In this document: positions 1-6,008 of the stretch, one piece after another
How the letters are laid out: each line of letters begins with the position of its first letter
How positions within the stretch are numbered: position 1 is the first letter of the stretch
NCBI GenBank assembly: GCA_017829075.1
Contig: JAGAJA010000013.1
Location: 1 to 8,123 of the forward strand
Origin: Oscillospiraceae bacterium
GTDB taxonomy: Bacteria; Bacillota_A; Clostridia; Oscillospirales; Ruminococcaceae
Direction of reading: 5' to 3'
DNA: 8,123 bases
The notes under the pieces: model-generated
Database searches by the model: none
The model's input: the letters and a program-made list of their open reading frames with translations, nothing else
Told to the model about the DNA's origin: nothing
Program-made: the position numbers and the translations under genes

Positions 1-64
1 ATTTTGACCTCACTATTTAAAAAATTGCCATTTAGTAGGAGATGAATTATAGAACCTCGGAATA

Positions 65-193
65 ATGGGCAGGAACCCCATGCAACGCCTTTGGCGGTGC
101 GATGTACAGTAGCGGGGGAACCCCGCTATTCCTGCCGTACAAAGTACGGTGCCGCCTGCGGCGGTAAATTCCCGAAAAAAGAATGTCCGCAGG
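65..193. repeat. Row of short hairpins downstream of the Toprim gene (possible structured repeat or RNA)
   Basis: Consecutive inverted repeats: ATGGG/CCCAT (65-81), GCA-CGCC/GGCG-TGC with one mismatch (82-100), TAGCGGGG/CCCCGCTA (110-128), CCGTAC/GTACGG (135-149), GCCGC/GCGGC (151-162), and CCTGCGG/CCGCAGG (155-161 with 187-193). In addition GGCAGGAA (68-75) pairs with TTCCTGCC (129-136), enclosing two hairpins as in a branched fold. No plausible gene is present. I see nothing further in bases 1-64, which are AT-rich. Whether this is a dispersed repeat, a small RNA or a mobile element end cannot be decided here. Confidence 0.6.
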
Positions 194-211
194 TGCGACA
201 CCTTGTCGCAC
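193..211. repeat. 19-bp palindrome copy after the Toprim gene
   Basis: GTGCGACA and TGTCGCAC around a 3-base centre, starting six bases beyond the Toprim stop at 218. The outer arms are less complete than in the intergenic copies. It adjoins the hairpin-rich element at 65-162. Confidence 0.85.
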
Positions 212-217
212 TTGTGC

Positions 218-1258
218 CTACAGCCCGCACTCAAATTCGTTCTCATCGCAGTCCGGGGGCGGAATGCTCCGGAATTCCGTGGGAGCAAGAAATTCAAGGA
301 CCGTAACTCCGTGGCTCTCCAAAACTCGGAAAAGCTGGAGCGCTTCGTTCCAGTCCTTATTTTTGACGGGGGAGCAGGACATCACCGATAATTCTCTGTC
401 CGGGAAATCCTCGAAAATCCGAACGCTGGAGGCTTCCGCACCGTCGCATCCAGCTTGGTCGCTGTCATAGCAAAACCACACGGATTTTATTTCCGTGTGG
501 TTCGCGAGGTATCTTTTTATGCTCTCGTAGTTTCCGCTGCCGTTCACGCTGAGCCGGTGGTCGGCTGTCCAGTCTTTTCCGAGGAGCTTTGTAAAAGTGG
601 CGTGCGACATTGCGTCAATGGGGCTTTCAAACAGCCGGAGTACGTCGTTATGACCCACCATTGCGAATGTGCAGGACTTGTCGCCGCCGGGAGCTTCACC
701 GCGGAATTTCACGTCAGTCGAACCCCGGAGCGCGCAGGAGCGTATCACTCCGTTTTCATCACGCCCGAAAAACAGGCAGTTGTGATGAACGGAGTCCTCG
801 GCAATCATCTTTTGCTGAATCATTGCTTTCACGATTTCCGGGTCGATACCTCTTGTCTTTATGAGGTATGCCATGACGCGTTTGGGTGAAATATCGTGTG
901 CCGGCGGCGAGAATTCGCGCGGTTTCTCCGACTCCGGCGGAGCAGTCCGGCGAGGAATATTCACCTGCCCGGAAACTCCGTTCACAACATAACGGGCGAT
1001 GAAATCAAGCGCCTGCTCCGTGGAACAGCAGAGCTTGTCTTTAACGAGGTCGATAGGAAATCCATGCCGCCCGTCCGAAAAGCGGTACCAGCCGTTTCCC
1101 TCGCGATAAATGCACAGTCCCTGTTCGCCTTTTATCTTCCAGCTTTTGCGGTCGCTTTCCCTTTCGTTTATCTCCATTCCGAGAGCCTTGGCAACGTCCA
1201 GGCAGGGAGCGTTAGTCAGGCGGTAGTAGTCGTCACGGGAGTATTTATACTGCGGCAT
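218..1258 (-). CDS. DUF3991/Toprim primase-like protein
   Basis: 346 residues. The N-terminal part (about 1-92) resembles the zinc-ribbon region of primases in layout (LDVAKALG, WYRFSDGRHGFPIDLV) but lacks the usual Cys/His zinc ligands. Residues about 118-185 match DUF3991 (RVMAYLIKTRGIDPEIV, NCLFFGRDENG, ALRGS). The Toprim domain follows with the catalytic Glu at E211 (LFESPIDAMSH), the DxD pair D265/D267 (WFCYDSDQAG), and KDWNEAL at 301-307. Such proteins are common in Firmicutes conjugative elements and probably act in primer synthesis or nicking during element replication; this is family knowledge, not tested here. The ATG at 1258 is preceded by AAAGGAAA; a reading from 1357 would run through the terminator hairpin and is rejected. 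The gene is separated from the other element genes by the sigma-factor block. Confidence 0.88.
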   Translation of the reverse strand: MPQYKYSRDDYYRLTNAPCLDVAKALGMEINERESDRKSWKIKGEQGLCIYREGNGWYRFSDGRHGFPIDLVKDKLCCSTEQALDFIARYVVNGVSGQVNIPRRTAPPESEKPREFSPPAHDISPKRVMAYLIKTRGIDPEIVKAMIQQKMIAEDSVHHNCLFFGRDENGVIRSCALRGSTDVKFRGEAPGGDKSCTFAMVGHNDVLRLFESPIDAMSHATFTKLLGKDWTADHRLSVNGSGNYESIKRYLANHTEIKSVWFCYDSDQAGCDGAEASSVRIFEDFPDRELSVMSCSPVKNKDWNEALQLFRVLESHGVTVLEFLAPTEFRSIPPPDCDENEFECGL

Positions 1259-1272
1259 AGTTTCCTTTCTGG

Positions 1273-1295
1273 TGGTGCAGCACGGTGACGCGCAT
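1273..1295. repeat. Degenerate copy of the palindrome upstream of the Toprim gene
   Basis: Aligned without gaps, 17 of 23 bases match the copy at 5198-5220, including the whole CACGGTG core, but the palindrome is broken. Its position just ahead of the ribosome binding site matches that of the intact copy before the DUF3849 gene. Confidence 0.5.
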
Positions 1296-1297
1296 TT

Positions 1298-1306
1298 ACA
1301 TCTCCG
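1298..1306. repeat. 9-bp direct repeat, left boundary of the sigma-factor block
   Basis: ACATCTCCG here recurs at 3965-3973 in the same orientation, flanking the sigma/anti-sigma/secreted-protein block. It could be a target duplication or simply the recurrent gene-end motif GGAGATGT of this operon. Confidence 0.45.
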
Positions 1307-1319
1307 TTTTAAAGTATCA

Positions 1320-1325
1320 ATTATA
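1320..1325 (-). promoter_or_regulatory. Possible -10 element for the Toprim gene
   Basis: A perfect TATAAT on the minus strand lies just after the terminator and about 60 bases before the Toprim start. I see no good -35 at 16-18 bases. Some promoter is expected here because the terminator should stop upstream transcription, but this candidate is weak. Confidence 0.3.
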
Positions 1326-1328
1326 TAG

Positions 1329-1368
1329 GAAAACCTCCCACGGCTATGTTCTGCCATGAGAGGTTTTC
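1329..1368 (-). terminator. Intrinsic terminator after the secreted-protein gene, bidirectional in form
   Basis: Nine-base arms GAAAACCTC (1329-1337) and GAGGTTTTC (1360-1368) continue inward, with two mismatches, to GGC/GCC around an 8-base loop. The A-run and T-run at the stem base allow termination on either strand. It lies 30 bases after the stop of the secreted-protein gene and separates that block from the Toprim gene. Confidence 0.75.
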
Positions 1369-1397
1369 TATTTATTATATGGAAGCGCTTTCTGGAC

Positions 1398-2510
1398 TTA
1401 TCTCATCGCAGCGACAATGCTCTCCACGAGCTTATTTGTCAGCTCGTTTTCAGAGAAGATGGAGCATGAATATGTTCCGTTGGTCCATGTCGCGGAACTT
1501 ACGCCGTCGCCGTTTCCCTTTAACGTAACGGTATTCCCGCCGATCTTCTTTTCGGAAACGTTCTTGTATACGTTGTAGTCGCCGCTGATGTCATTGGTTC
1601 CCTTGCCCTTGCGGACGCGTATCTCATTGCTGCCGTTGGAGTATCTCAATTCAACGATTCCGTCCATCGTCTGCACATGGGAAACCTTGTAGCCCTCGAG
1701 CTTTTCAGGGGCACTGAAGCTGATTCCGGCAGCCTTTGCAGCTTCGGAAACGGTCTTGTATTCCTGCCACGGGTTCGGGATCTGGGTGTTGTCGCCTGTG
1801 ATTTCCTCGTCGGTATTCCCAAGCTCCAGAGTCTGTACGTCGCCAAGCTTTACCTTACCCTTTGCGGACTTGCTGACTGTTACCAGCGACCACTCGTATG
1901 GAGCGTTCGGATAGACCGCCTGGCTGCGGCAGAGTATCATGTAACTGCTGCCGGATTTAGTCTGTTTTCCGAGGTAAAGAACAGGCTTGTAATCAACGCC
2001 AACAAGCTCCTTCATTGCCTTCTTGTACGCGGAATATACCGCCTTGTTCTTTTTGTTCTTTATCGCGAATTTTCCGGTGTTGGCTTTGAATCCACCCTTG
2101 TCACCGCCGCTGATTATAGTCTGGAAGCCGTCGATATCAACGGTACCGTCAACGTTCTCGTAGATGTACATTATCGTGATCTCAGGCACTGCATCAGGAT
2201 ATACCGGAGTTGCCCTGCAGAGTATCGCGTACTTTGTGCCTGCAACGACCTGAGTTCCGAGGACTGCTATCGGCTGATAGCTTACGCCCAGAAGCTCAGC
2301 GGTAGCCTTTTTGAAAGCTGCCTTTGCAGCGGCGTTCTTGCTGATAGATGTGCTGCCTGTGTTTACTTCCCAGCCTCCTGCGAGGATCTCTGTGTAGCCG
2401 GAATCGTCAGCCAGCTCTATGGAGTCGTCCGCAAATGCGGAGAATGTCGCGCAGGACATTGCAATGAGTGCTGCCATAGCGGCAGAGGAGAATCTGATAG
2501 ACTTTTTCAT
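1398..2510 (-). CDS. Secreted protein with two cystatin-like repeats and a DUF4367 domain
   Basis: 370 residues. Residues 1-27 form a signal peptide (MKKSIRF, hydrophobic core, cleavage after AFA), giving export; no lipobox or wall anchor is seen. Two tandem repeats follow (about 38-133 and 138-230). Each has an N-terminal Gly-rich start, a helix (AAFKKATAELLGV / SAYKKAMKELVGV), a strand with YxP-x-x-LG, and a strand ending ILCRxxxVYP. Repeat 1 carries QVVAG at 87-91, the QxVxG loop motif of cystatins; repeat 2 has QTKSG at 183-187 at the same place. Residues about 245-368 form a DUF4367 domain closely matching that of the anti-sigma factor. The Met at 2510 has AAGGAG 9 bases upstream. An ECF-type promoter motif precedes it, and a hairpin terminator follows. 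A cysteine-protease inhibitor role is possible but unproven; the cystatin fold alone does not prove inhibition. Confidence 0.85.
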   Translation of the reverse strand: MKKSIRFSSAAMAALIAMSCATFSAFADDSIELADDSGYTEILAGGWEVNTGSTSISKNAAAKAAFKKATAELLGVSYQPIAVLGTQVVAGTKYAILCRATPVYPDAVPEITIMYIYENVDGTVDIDGFQTIISGGDKGGFKANTGKFAIKNKKNKAVYSAYKKAMKELVGVDYKPVLYLGKQTKSGSSYMILCRSQAVYPNAPYEWSLVTVSKSAKGKVKLGDVQTLELGNTDEEITGDNTQIPNPWQEYKTVSEAAKAAGISFSAPEKLEGYKVSHVQTMDGIVELRYSNGSNEIRVRKGKGTNDISGDYNVYKNVSEKKIGGNTVTLKGNGDGVSSATWTNGTYSCSIFSENELTNKLVESIVAAMR

Positions 2511-2574
2511 GATGTTATACTCCTTTGAAATTTCTTTTGTACTGGCAGCTGTTTTACTGCCTTTCACCCTAAAG

Positions 2575-2600
2575 GACAGCATTATAATCATCAGGTCACA
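2575..2600 (-). promoter_or_regulatory. ECF-type promoter motif upstream of the secreted cystatin-like gene
   Basis: Minus strand TGTGAC (2595-2600), 16 bases, then TGTC (2575-2578), again within GTGTGACC and GCTGTC. It lies about 65 bases before the ATG at 2510 and just after the anti-sigma stop. Its match to the motif ahead of the sigma gene points to control of the secreted protein by the neighbouring sigma factor. Confidence 0.6.
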
Positions 2601-2607
2601 CCTTTTT

Positions 2608-2630
2608 GAAAAAATTTATTTGATTTTTTC
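2608..2630 (-). terminator. Possible weak AT-rich hairpin after the anti-sigma gene
   Basis: GAAAAAAT (2608-2615) and ATTTTTTC (2623-2630) form 8-base inverted arms around a 7-base loop that holds the anti-sigma stop codon. The stem is almost all A-T, so it would be a weak terminator at best, and some read-through into the secreted-protein gene is likely. Confidence 0.3.
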
Positions 2631-3248
2631 GATAATTTCTTTCAGTGCATTTTCAGAAATACCGGAGCTTACCGAAACCGAATAGGAATAATCCCCGGAA
2701 ACCCAGAGCGCAAGGCTGAACTCATCGCCGTTGCCCTTTATCGTTACTGTATTTCCATTGACTTCTGTTTCGGTGACGGTGTTATACTCGTTGAAATCGC
2801 CGCTGATATCTTCGCTTCCGCGGGATTTACTTATGATCATTCCGCGGTCGTCGCCATTGTAATACTGCACCTCGAGGATTTTCCCCTCGATAACCGCATA
2901 ATAAGGCTCGGTGTATCTTCCGTAGCTGTCGGGTACGCTGATTGCAAACCCGACCGTATTTTCTGCTTCTTCAAGTGTATCGTATTCTGCGTAGGGATTT
3001 CCGGACTGTACAAAATCGGAACTGTCAGCTTCTTCCGACTGAGCAGGAGTATCAATGATATTACCACTATGCTGGGTAATGGCGAATATTCCGACGCCGA
3101 TGACCAGCATTGCGCAGGCGGCTATGCTAGCATATCTGACCCACGGTGTGAAGCGCATTGCTTTCTTTTTCTGCTCGGCGGGGGCAGCTTCGTCAATGTA
3201 TTTTTCGTCGATATCGCCGATTATCTGCATTAAGCGCATTTCTTTCAT
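2616..3248 (-). CDS. Membrane anti-sigma factor with extracellular DUF4367 domain
   Basis: 210 residues. A charged N-terminal segment (1-36) would lie in the cytoplasm and hold the sigma factor. One membrane helix spans about 38-58 (YASIAACAMLVIGVGIFAI). After an acidic linker the outside part (about 84-208) is a DUF4367 domain: NPYAEYDTLEEAENTVGFAISVP, a charged strand region, ISGDFNEYNT, NGNTVTIKGNGD, SGDYSYSVSV. This layout is typical of anti-sigma proteins encoded directly after ECF sigma genes in Clostridia. The start at 3248 overlaps the sigma stop by ATGA and has GAGGGG about 10 bases upstream; a second Met at residue 4 is possible. The N-terminal segment is short and lacks a recognisable zinc-binding HxxxCxxC motif, so it is not the ZAS type. 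The extracellular domain is shared with the secreted protein encoded next. Confidence 0.88.
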   Translation of the reverse strand: MKEMRLMQIIGDIDEKYIDEAAPAEQKKKAMRFTPWVRYASIAACAMLVIGVGIFAITQHSGNIIDTPAQSEEADSSDFVQSGNPYAEYDTLEEAENTVGFAISVPDSYGRYTEPYYAVIEGKILEVQYYNGDDRGMIISKSRGSEDISGDFNEYNTVTETEVNGNTVTIKGNGDEFSLALWVSGDYSYSVSVSSGISENALKEIIEKIK

Positions 3249-3808
3249 ACAATTATCCCCTCGCTTTCAAGATGTTTTTTCAGTTTGCTGCGCGTGCGCA
3301 TAAGGCAGGTCTTGACCTTGCTCACACTGAATCCGTATTCCTGTGCTATCTCCTCAATAGGGCTGGCATACCAGTAACGCCTTACGAATATCTTGCGGTT
3401 GTCTGCTGAGAGTGTGCCTAGGAAATCGTTTATGCTGTCGCGTATTATCATGCTTTCCGCCGCCTTTTCCACGTCTGAGCCGGGGGCGGGAATGCACTCC
3501 GAAAGCTCGTCAAGAATGGCTTCAGTGCTGTTTACATCTCGTTTTTTCCTGTGCATATATTCGTACATATTCAGTGCGATGTTCCTCGCTATCTTTCCGA
3601 TATATGCCCGGAAATTCTCAGGTCTTTTCGGGGGAATCGCGTTCCACGCCTTGATGTATGTATCATTCTTGCATTCCTCGCTGTCCTCGTTGTTGTGCAG
3701 TATGTTGTAGGCTATCGTCAGGCAGTACCGCCCGAATTTAAGGTCGGTTTCTTTTATTGCCTGCTCGGAGCGGGCAAAGTACAGATCAAGTATCTGTGCG
3801 TCTTCCAT
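3245..3808 (-). CDS. ECF-type RNA polymerase sigma factor
   Basis: 187 residues, the usual size of an ECF sigma factor. Region 2 spans about residues 25-85 (YCLTIAYNILHN, DSEECKNDTYIKAWNAI, FRAYIGKIARNIALNMY) and binds core polymerase and the -10 element. Region 4 spans about 130-180 (LSADNRKIFVRRYW, then a helix-turn-helix IEEIAQEYGFSVSKVKTCLMR) and reads the -35 element. The Met at 3808 is chosen because AAAGGAG stands 7 bases upstream; a longer reading from 3868 lacks such a site. The stop overlaps the start of the anti-sigma gene as ATGA, indicating translational coupling. Upstream lie a consensus housekeeping promoter and an ECF-type motif shared with the secreted-protein gene, so autoregulation is likely. 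Region 2 and 4 assignments are confident; the inducing signal is unknown. Confidence 0.93.
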   Translation of the reverse strand: MEDAQILDLYFARSEQAIKETDLKFGRYCLTIAYNILHNNEDSEECKNDTYIKAWNAIPPKRPENFRAYIGKIARNIALNMYEYMHRKKRDVNSTEAILDELSECIPAPGSDVEKAAESMIIRDSINDFLGTLSADNRKIFVRRYWYASPIEEIAQEYGFSVSKVKTCLMRTRSKLKKHLESEGIIV

Positions 3809-3849
3809 AGGTATCTCCTTTCGGTATATTTTATTTTTCTGATATAAAA

Positions 3850-3876
3850 GACAGCGTTTTTTGATCAAAGGTCACA
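3850..3876 (-). promoter_or_regulatory. ECF-type promoter motif upstream of the sigma gene
   Basis: Minus strand TGTGAC (3871-3876), 17 bases, then TGTC (3850-3853), within the longer shared words GTGTGACC and GCTGTC. The same two words occur at similar spacing upstream of the secreted-protein gene. The form resembles ECF promoters such as TGAAAC-N16-CGTC. It suggests autoregulation of the sigma factor. A transcription start has not been shown. Confidence 0.6.
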
Positions 3877-3915
3877 CGGTTTTTATAAAAATATGTATGG
3901 GCAGCTTTCAAATAA

Positions 3916-3944
3916 ATGATAATCTAAATTCGGCTTATTGTCAA
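3916..3944 (-). promoter_or_regulatory. Housekeeping (sigma-A type) promoter of the sigma/anti-sigma operon
   Basis: On the minus strand TTGACA (3939-3944, perfect -35) is followed after exactly 17 bases by TATCAT (3916-3921, five of six matches to -10). It lies about 110 bases before the sigma start in the AT-rich gap after the DUF3849 gene. It would give basal transcription of the sigma and anti-sigma genes. Confidence 0.7.
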
Positions 3945-3962
3945 GTGTTTCTATAAAATATG

Positions 3963-5180
3963 TCACATCTCCGGCTGTTCGTCATATTCCTCGGAAATAT
4001 CATCGCGGGCTTCTCTTGCCCACATCGGAATGTGTTCCTCGCGGTCGTACAGGAATACGCCGTTTACCGCGCCGCCGTATTCTTTGGGGTCACAGCCCGG
4101 TCCGGACTGCGCAAGGAATAGCTGTTCCTCGGGAGTGAAGCTCCGTGAACTGAAATATTCCGGACGGATTATCATAATTCTTCCCGTGTAGTCTGCAACG
4201 CCATTGTCAACGTACACATCGCCGAACGTATCGGAATTAAGATGCTCCTTGAGGTCGTCATCGCGTTCGCTTATGTATCCCTGAAACTCCTCGTCATCGC
4301 CGAAGCCGAAATCCTCGCGGTACTGCGCCGCCATTTCAGTAATCACTTTCTTTACATCTGCGGAATCTACATCAAATCCGTTTTCGCTGAGCAGGTCCGT
4401 GAAATGGCTCTCTACATTCTGCTGTTCGACCATATCCCAGATTCCGTTACATTCCTCGTCAGTCAGCTCAAACTGTATATCCTCGCCGTTTACGGTTCGG
4501 ATAATAGAGCCTGTTTTCGGTGTGAGTTCTTCGAAATGAGTGTGCTGGTTTACGTCAGAAAGCGCTCTGGAGAACAGGTCGCGGTATGCTGAAACAAGAT
4601 TATTCTGCGAATCGTTTGAGGTGAAATAATGTCCCCATACCGTGGAGATTCCGCCGTTGTGGTCGGCGTTGTACCAAGTCACATAACAGCCCGGCATTTT
4701 ATTGTTCTGCCCGAGGACAAATTCAGAATTGGGAGTCTGGAGCCTCTGAACAATGCGGTAGCCCTCGATTTCCTGCTTATTCCTCTCACGGAAAGCGGAC
4801 CTTAATTCTTCCGTCACGGCGTTAAGAAGAACCGGGTGAGCCGTTCCGAGCGTCCTGTCTGCTGTTTTCCGGATTTCCTCGGCATTGGGATAGTCAGCAA
4901 GTAACTTCTGCGCCCATTCCTTGTTATCGGCGGTGAAACGCCCGTCATATTTCAGACTGTCAACGCGTAGCGCAAGCATGAGCATTGCAGGCTCAAAGCC
5001 GTATTTCCCGGCGGCTTCCGCAGTGACTTTTTTAACATCAAGGTAATTATTGTTGAAATTTTCGGCGATGGAATGGCTTATAAACGTCCCGCATTCATCA
5101 CACAGATTCATACTTTCGCGGTACCGTTCAAGCTCGCCGTTTTCTTTTGCGTATTTAAGACTGTTTTTGTAGATATCCAT
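3963..5180 (-). CDS. DUF3849 domain protein of a conjugative element
   Basis: 405 residues. Residues 1-90 carry the DUF3849 pattern: IYKNSLKYAKENGELERYR, a Cys pair (C27, C30), a helical segment, then DGRFTADNKEWA at about 79-90. A central domain (about 140-210) contains EFVLGQNNKMPGCYVTWY and WGHYF, a pattern seen in related element proteins. The C-terminal part (320-395) reads GRIMIIRP, QLFLAQSGPGCDPK, HIPMWARE, a module that recurs at the end of many proteins of Clostridia mobile elements. The biochemical role is unknown; the protein looks cytoplasmic. GGAAAGG precedes the ATG at 5180. The upstream gap holds a perfect 23-bp palindrome. The gene ends CCGGAGATGTGA, and the sigma-factor block begins after it. 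Family assignment is good for the N-terminus; function is not assigned. Confidence 0.85.
   Translation of the reverse strand: MDIYKNSLKYAKENGELERYRESMNLCDECGTFISHSIAENFNNNYLDVKKVTAEAAGKYGFEPAMLMLALRVDSLKYDGRFTADNKEWAQKLLADYPNAEEIRKTADRTLGTAHPVLLNAVTEELRSAFRERNKQEIEGYRIVQRLQTPNSEFVLGQNNKMPGCYVTWYNADHNGGISTVWGHYFTSNDSQNNLVSAYRDLFSRALSDVNQHTHFEELTPKTGSIIRTVNGEDIQFELTDEECNGIWDMVEQQNVESHFTDLLSENGFDVDSADVKKVITEMAAQYREDFGFGDDEEFQGYISERDDDLKEHLNSDTFGDVYVDNGVADYTGRIMIIRPEYFSSRSFTPEEQLFLAQSGPGCDPKEYGGAVNGVFLYDREEHIPMWAREARDDISEEYDEQPEM
3965..3973. repeat. 9-bp direct repeat, right boundary of the sigma-factor block
   Basis: ACATCTCCG, overlapping the last codons and stop of the DUF3849 gene, matches 1298-1306 exactly. 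Confidence 0.45.
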
Positions 5181-5197
5181 TTTATTTTCCTTTCCGG

Positions 5198-5220
5198 AGG
5201 TGCGACACGGTGTCGCACCT
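5198..5220. repeat. 23-bp perfect palindrome, copy between 5962-5225 and DUF3849 genes
   Basis: Identical arms to the copy at 5985-6007, differing only in the central base. It lies four bases after the stop at 5225 and immediately before the ribosome binding site of the DUF3849 gene. No T-run follows it, so simple termination is not its shared purpose. Confidence 0.9.
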
Positions 5221-5224
5221 GACC

Positions 5225-5962
5225 TTACATCTCCATGCCGAATTCTTCCTCGTCCTGCTCTGATTCAAAGTAGCAGACGGTCTTTTCGTGGTATGAATAA
5301 AGGTGAATGTCACCCGGCTCACATTCGAAACACTCGGCGATTTCCCTGCGAATGCTGTCCATATCGGTATCGTGGCAGTAAATACAGCCGCCGCATATCT
5401 CGTTTGGAGAATCCGGCTTTTCGTCCGTTACGCACCATTCTGTACCGAGATTAAAAAACTCGCACTCAAAATTCCTGATATCCTGCTCTGAAAATCTGTC
5501 CTCCGGGTAAATTACGCGGTTGTATTCTCCCTGACAACAGCCGTGGATCTCCTTCCAGTCAAATTCTTCGCCTAAAACCAGACTGAGTGCCTGGCAGATT
5601 CCCCACATTTCATCGTATATTCGCGAGTAGGGATTGTATCCGTCTGCTTTCGGAAAATTGTACGACCTTGCGGCGTCCTCCCAGCCGGTGAGCTGTTCTT
5701 CCGTGTACTGGTTATTGTCCTGCCGCGGTGAAACGTCATTTATGTATTCTGCGATGGAATCGTACTCGCCGCACCTGCTGTCCGCAATGTCATGCGAAAC
5801 ATCGAAATAGTTCTGCAAAACCTCAAGAATGCTTTTGTAGTGCGGATCTACTGCGTATTTTCTTACCGGCTCATAAAGAAAAATGCCGTCCCATGTTTCG
5901 GCGCTGTCCCAGAATGGAGAGGTCTGCTCAGATGGGCTTATCTGCCTTGCGTATAGTGCCAT
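5225..5962 (-). CDS. Acidic hypothetical element protein with CxxCxxC motif
   Basis: 245 residues, strongly acidic, no signal peptide or membrane segment. The N-terminus MALYARQISPSEQTSPF resembles a recurrent hypothetical family of Clostridia conjugative elements that begins with LYxRQIxPexQ-SP; no function is known to me. Near the C-terminus C190, C193 and C196 (CGGCIYC), with later cysteines, could bind a metal or form a redox site; this is inference. The start at 5962 is chosen because AGGA (5967-5970) precedes it and because the family begins at this point; an upstream in-frame Met near 6043 would require translating the palindrome at 5985-6007 and would overlap the previous gene. The gene ends GGAGATGTAA, and a palindrome follows four bases after the stop. 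Confidence 0.75.
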   Translation of the reverse strand: MALYARQISPSEQTSPFWDSAETWDGIFLYEPVRKYAVDPHYKSILEVLQNYFDVSHDIADSRCGEYDSIAEYINDVSPRQDNNQYTEEQLTGWEDAARSYNFPKADGYNPYSRIYDEMWGICQALSLVLGEEFDWKEIHGCCQGEYNRVIYPEDRFSEQDIRNFECEFFNLGTEWCVTDEKPDSPNEICGGCIYCHDTDMDSIRREIAECFECEPGDIHLYSYHEKTVCYFESEQDEEEFGMEM

Positions 5963-5984
5963 TTTATCCTCGCTTTCAAAAAAA

Positions 5985-6007
5985 AGGTGCGACACCGTGT
6001 CGCACCT
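5985..6007. repeat. 23-bp perfect palindrome, copy between 7034-6009 and 5962-5225 genes
   Basis: Arm AGGTGCGACAC, one central base, then the exact reverse complement. It begins one base after the stop of the upstream gene and ends 22 bases before the next ATG. On the transcribed (minus) strand the stem is followed directly by a run of eight T including its last base, so this copy also has the form of an intrinsic terminator or attenuator inside the operon. Confidence 0.9.
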
Positions 6008-6008
6008 A

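Noticed and set aside
65..162. tRNA or other known RNA gene
   Set aside because: The branched pairing lacks the anticodon stem layout, conserved T-loop bases and CCA end of a tRNA, and I recognise no known RNA family.
13..297. A 94-codon minus-strand frame through the hairpin row
   Set aside because: It overlaps the end of the Toprim gene and runs through palindromic DNA; the composition (many Arg, Cys, Thr) looks like translated repeat and not like a protein.
601..618. Further palindrome copy (GTGCGACATTGCG)
   Set aside because: Only one half-site is present and it encodes the conserved Toprim motif region SPIDAMSH, so it is coincidence.
896..1288. Plus-strand 130-codon frame within the Toprim gene
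   Set aside because: It is a shadow of the Toprim gene, whose catalytic motifs are clear on the other strand.
1398..2510. Lipoprotein signal in the secreted protein (AMSC at residues 17-20)
   Set aside because: The -3 position is not Leu, Val or Ile, and a better signal peptidase I site, AFA, follows seven residues later.
1677..2528. A 283-codon open frame on the plus strand opposite the secreted-protein gene
   Set aside because: It is antisense to a gene with signal peptide, repeats and a known domain; its translation is Cys-rich without domain pattern and it has no convincing ribosome binding site.
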